NCBI GenBank assembly: GCA_001780825.1
Contig: MFIX01000033.1
Coordinates: 576 to 6,975 of the forward strand
Direction: 5' to 3'
Length of the DNA stretch: 6,400 bases
Source: Candidatus Glassbacteria bacterium RIFCSPLOWO2_12_FULL_58_11
GTDB taxonomy: Bacteria; Gemmatimonadota; Glassbacteria; GWA2-58-10
The translations under genes were made by a program, and so were the position numbers. Shown one piece after another: positions 4,708-6,400 of the stretch; within the stretch, counting starts at the first letter, position 1; every line of letters begins with the position of its first letter. Below the pieces are notes generated by a model, which was not told the origin of the DNA, did not search any database, and was given only the letters and a program-made list of their open reading frames with translations.

Positions 4708-5985
4708 TCAGCCGGCTTGCTGGTTCTGGGGACTGCCGAGCTGGCGGCCTAGCAGGAAAATGAAGCGGCGCATCAGGTCCATGTCGTAATCCGTGGTGGT
4801 CTTGCTCAGAACATCCAGGGCCTGGAAGGGCGAGATGCCTTTCTTATATGGGCGGTCGGCGGTCAGGCTGTCGAAAGCATCCACGATCGCCGCGATCTTG
4901 CCGAAAAGCGAGATCTGGCCGTTGCGCAGCCCCAGCGGGTACCCGCCGCCGGAGAGCCTTTCGTGATGCATCGCCACCACCTGGAGGACCTCAGCCGGCA
5001 GGTCGTGGCTTTCTTTGAGCATCTCGATCCCGAACTTGACATGGTTCTTTACCTTGATGAACTCGTTGAGCGAGAGCTTCCCCGGTTTATGGATAATCTT
5101 CGGATCGATCCGGCATTTGCCGATATCGTGAAGCAGTCCGCCGAGAGCCAGCATCTCCAGGTCGGGGCTTTTGAACAGGCCGATGGTATAGCCCAGGGCC
5201 ACGCTCAAAGTGCAGACATTCATCGAGTGCACGTAAGTGTAAAAATCGTGCGCTTGAATCCGCATCAGCCCGTAGAACCCCTCCTCGTTGTCCAGGATGA
5301 ATCCGACCACCTCGGTGATCTGGTTACTTAATTTTTTCATGGCCTCGCTGCTGGATGGGTCCTCCAGCAGACCCTGGACCAGCAGCTTGCTCATCTCGCG
5401 CAGCAGGACCGCCTTGCGTTTTACGGGGGTCTCGCCGGTTGCGGAAGCGACAAGTTTATTTTCGAGGAAGGCCTGGTACCTGGGCAAGTCCTCCTTTTTG
5501 ATCATCAGCTCGCCGTCCGCGGGAAGGGCCCAGGGGGACAGGACCCAGGGTCCCTGCTCTTTCCCGGCGAAAACCGGCAGGATAAAAACATCGTTGCCCT
5601 GGTGGTGAAATACCGGGAAATCGACCTCCAGGCCGTCAATGAAAGATTCATCCTCCACGCTGAAAAAATTATCCACGATCTGGTAGTACTTGCGCACCTC
5701 ATCCGGGTCGACAAACAGCCCTTCATAGCTCAAGACGCCGCTTTTACCAGGCTGGCCATCGAGGACCCGCTGACGGTAATCCTCATACAGGCTCAGATCG
5801 GGTTTGGCGATAAAGAGGGATTCTACGCAACTATCGACCAGCTTTGCCAGGGTGTCATGATCGAAGCAGTAATGCGCTTTTCGATAGAGGACATAGCTGC
5901 CCGCCTGAAAGATATAGAGGTCGAAATCAGGCACGGTTTCGGCGACAATACCCCTCAGGGGAATCTGGATATAAGACTTTTCCAT
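4708..5985 (-). CDS. HD-GYP domain protein, putative cyclic-di-GMP phosphodiesterase
   Basis: A 425-residue protein, predicted soluble, that probably hydrolyses the second messenger cyclic di-GMP. The HD-GYP domain spans about 235-415: HSMNV (H253), LLHDIGKCRIDP (HD 286-287), KNHVKFGIEML (H315), MHHERLSGGGYP (HH 340-341, GYP 348-350) and IVDAFDSLTADRPYKK (D369). All metal-binding histidines and aspartates are visible. The usual aspartate of HHExxDGxGYP is serine here (S345), which I do not expect to abolish activity. The N-terminal ~180 residues appear to hold two related units: LFIAKPDLSLYEDYRQRVL (57-75) resembles LMIKKEDLPRYQAFLENKL (160-178), with 7 of 19 identical by eye. These are probably sensory or interaction domains of a kind often placed before HD-GYP. 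Start ATG (5983-5985) has no obvious Shine-Dalgarno sequence, but a strong promoter lies just upstream. It converges with tag. Confidence 0.93.
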   Translation of the reverse strand: MEKSYIQIPLRGIVAETVPDFDLYIFQAGSYVLYRKAHYCFDHDTLAKLVDSCVESLFIAKPDLSLYEDYRQRVLDGQPGKSGVLSYEGLFVDPDEVRKYYQIVDNFFSVEDESFIDGLEVDFPVFHHQGNDVFILPVFAGKEQGPWVLSPWALPADGELMIKKEDLPRYQAFLENKLVASATGETPVKRKAVLLREMSKLLVQGLLEDPSSSEAMKKLSNQITEVVGFILDNEEGFYGLMRIQAHDFYTYVHSMNVCTLSVALGYTIGLFKSPDLEMLALGGLLHDIGKCRIDPKIIHKPGKLSLNEFIKVKNHVKFGIEMLKESHDLPAEVLQVVAMHHERLSGGGYPLGLRNGQISLFGKIAAIVDAFDSLTADRPYKKGISPFQALDVLSKTTTDYDMDLMRRFIFLLGRQLGSPQNQQAG

Positions 5986-6030
5986 AAGTTCGACCGGTAG
6001 AGGACCACATTTTGGCGGGGATTCTTTCCT

Positions 6031-6059
6031 ATCTTAACATATTTTTTTATGAATTTCAA
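6031..6059 (-). promoter_or_regulatory. Sigma-70-type extended -10 promoter for the HD-GYP gene
   Basis: On the minus strand TTGAAA (6059-6054) is followed after exactly 17 bp by TAAGAT (6036-6031), with TG one base before the -10 hexamer, giving an extended -10. Transcription would start near 6024, leaving a leader of about 40 nt before the ATG. This is the best promoter match in the window and suggests housekeeping expression of the HD-GYP gene as a single unit. Confidence 0.65.
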
Positions 6060-6268
6060 GATAAAGTGAAAAAGCCAAATAGTGCTGCAATCCGGCTAAA
6101 AAATTTTCCGCGCTGCGAAAACGAGTTCGCCGCCCATCCGGGAGAATACCCGGTGCTTCCAGTTGAGCCGGAAAAGAAATCCGCGGGACAGCCGGCTAAA
6201 GGCCGGGTGAAGAGATTTTATGAAGCTGAGAGTCGAACCGGATCATGCGGTCTGGAGGGGTTTGAAGC
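6060..6268. other. Intergenic region without a recognised gene
   Basis: Between the HD-GYP promoter and the probable gene at the right edge I see only small inverted repeats: CCGGG 6138-6142 with CCCGG 6149-6153, and CCGGC 6192-6196 with GCCGG 6202-6206. Either could form a weak hairpin downstream of the minus-strand gene ending at 6269, but neither is followed by a convincing T tract on that strand. An open frame on the plus strand (6012-6350) crosses this region but has no recognisable protein features. Confidence 0.4.
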
Positions 6269-6400
6269 TTACCTTCTCCTGCGCCTGGCCGTGGAGCCGC
6301 ACCCGCCGCCGCGCCGCTGCTTGCGCCCCTCGGCCATTCCGCTCGGATAGGGCCGCTTGCGCACCAGCACGACAGTGCGGTCCGGGCGCTCCTCGAGCGA
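6269..6400 (-). CDS. Possible C-terminal end of a minus-strand gene (5' end outside window)
   Basis: Entering from the right edge, one minus-strand frame is open for 43 codons to a TAA (6269-6271): it begins SLEERPDRTVVLVRKRPYPSG and ends in an arginine-rich tail. The first ~25 codons nearly all end in G or C, as expected for genes of this G+C-rich genome, while the tail is low-complexity. I do not recognise the family. The other two minus-strand frames are also open in part, so the assignment is tentative; a frameshift near 6310 would give an alternative ending in FKPLQTA. Confidence 0.35.
   Translation of the reverse strand, partial: SLEERPDRTVVLVRKRPYPSGMAEGRKQRRGGGCGSTARRRRR

Noticed and set aside
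6150..6240. Possible cyclic-di-GMP (GEMM) riboswitch near the HD-GYP gene
   Set aside because: GCGGGACAGCCGGCTAAAGGCC faintly recalls GEMM-I, but the conserved GCAAA and GAAA-loop parts are missing and the segment lies upstream of the HD-GYP promoter, outside its transcript.
6012..6350. Plus-strand open frame of 112 codons at the right end
   Set aside because: No recognisable motif, no Shine-Dalgarno sequence, its start overlaps the HD-GYP promoter region, and the right part is antisense to a minus-strand frame with better G/C third positions.

Overview
The window looks like bacterial chromosome of fairly high G+C content (about 60-65% in the lines I counted in the tag and AlbA-regulator genes). 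It is interrupted by an accessory region with one strikingly AT-rich gene (about 30% G+C). I cannot name the organism. A sodium:solute symporter, an HD-GYP protein, G+C-rich palindromic repeats between genes and several genes lacking a clear Shine-Dalgarno sequence fit an environmental, probably Gram-negative, bacterium; that is inference.

Layout. (1) 1-454: the C-terminal part of a PutP-like sodium:solute symporter, entering from the left. (2) 455-599: a remnant of an IS481-like transposase on the minus strand, which now forms the leader of the next gene. (3) 600-2081: a regulator-type ATP-binding protein with an AlbA_2 domain, a GHKL-type ATPase domain and a winged helix, containing a 12-bp minisatellite that encodes AQVx repeats. 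(4) 2098-2186: two small hairpins, probably part of a dispersed repeat. (5) 2188-2396: a second, diverged (about 91% identical) copy of the last ~208 bp of the symporter gene without its 5' part. (6) 2462-3718: an AT-rich SIR2-family gene with its own ribosome binding site, a candidate NAD-consuming defence protein. (7) 3767-4336: tag, DNA-3-methyladenine glycosylase I, starting only 48 bp after the SIR2 gene. (8) 4337-4707: a convergent intergenic region with three different palindromic elements. (9) 4708-5985 on the minus strand: an HD-GYP cyclic-di-GMP phosphodiesterase with a good extended -10 promoter at 6031-6059. (10) 6269-6400: probably the C-terminal end of another minus-strand gene.

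The most interesting part is 247-3766. The symporter 3' end is repeated on both sides of a cargo gene, a transposase scrap sits at one junction, a 9-bp direct repeat brackets the second symporter fragment, and a compositionally foreign SIR2 gene lies directly against the start codon of tag. This looks like a small, degraded genomic island or repeated-insertion hotspot between a symporter gene and a DNA-repair gene. The two cargo genes differ so much in base composition that they probably arrived separately. The flanking tag and HD-GYP genes look like ordinary resident genes.
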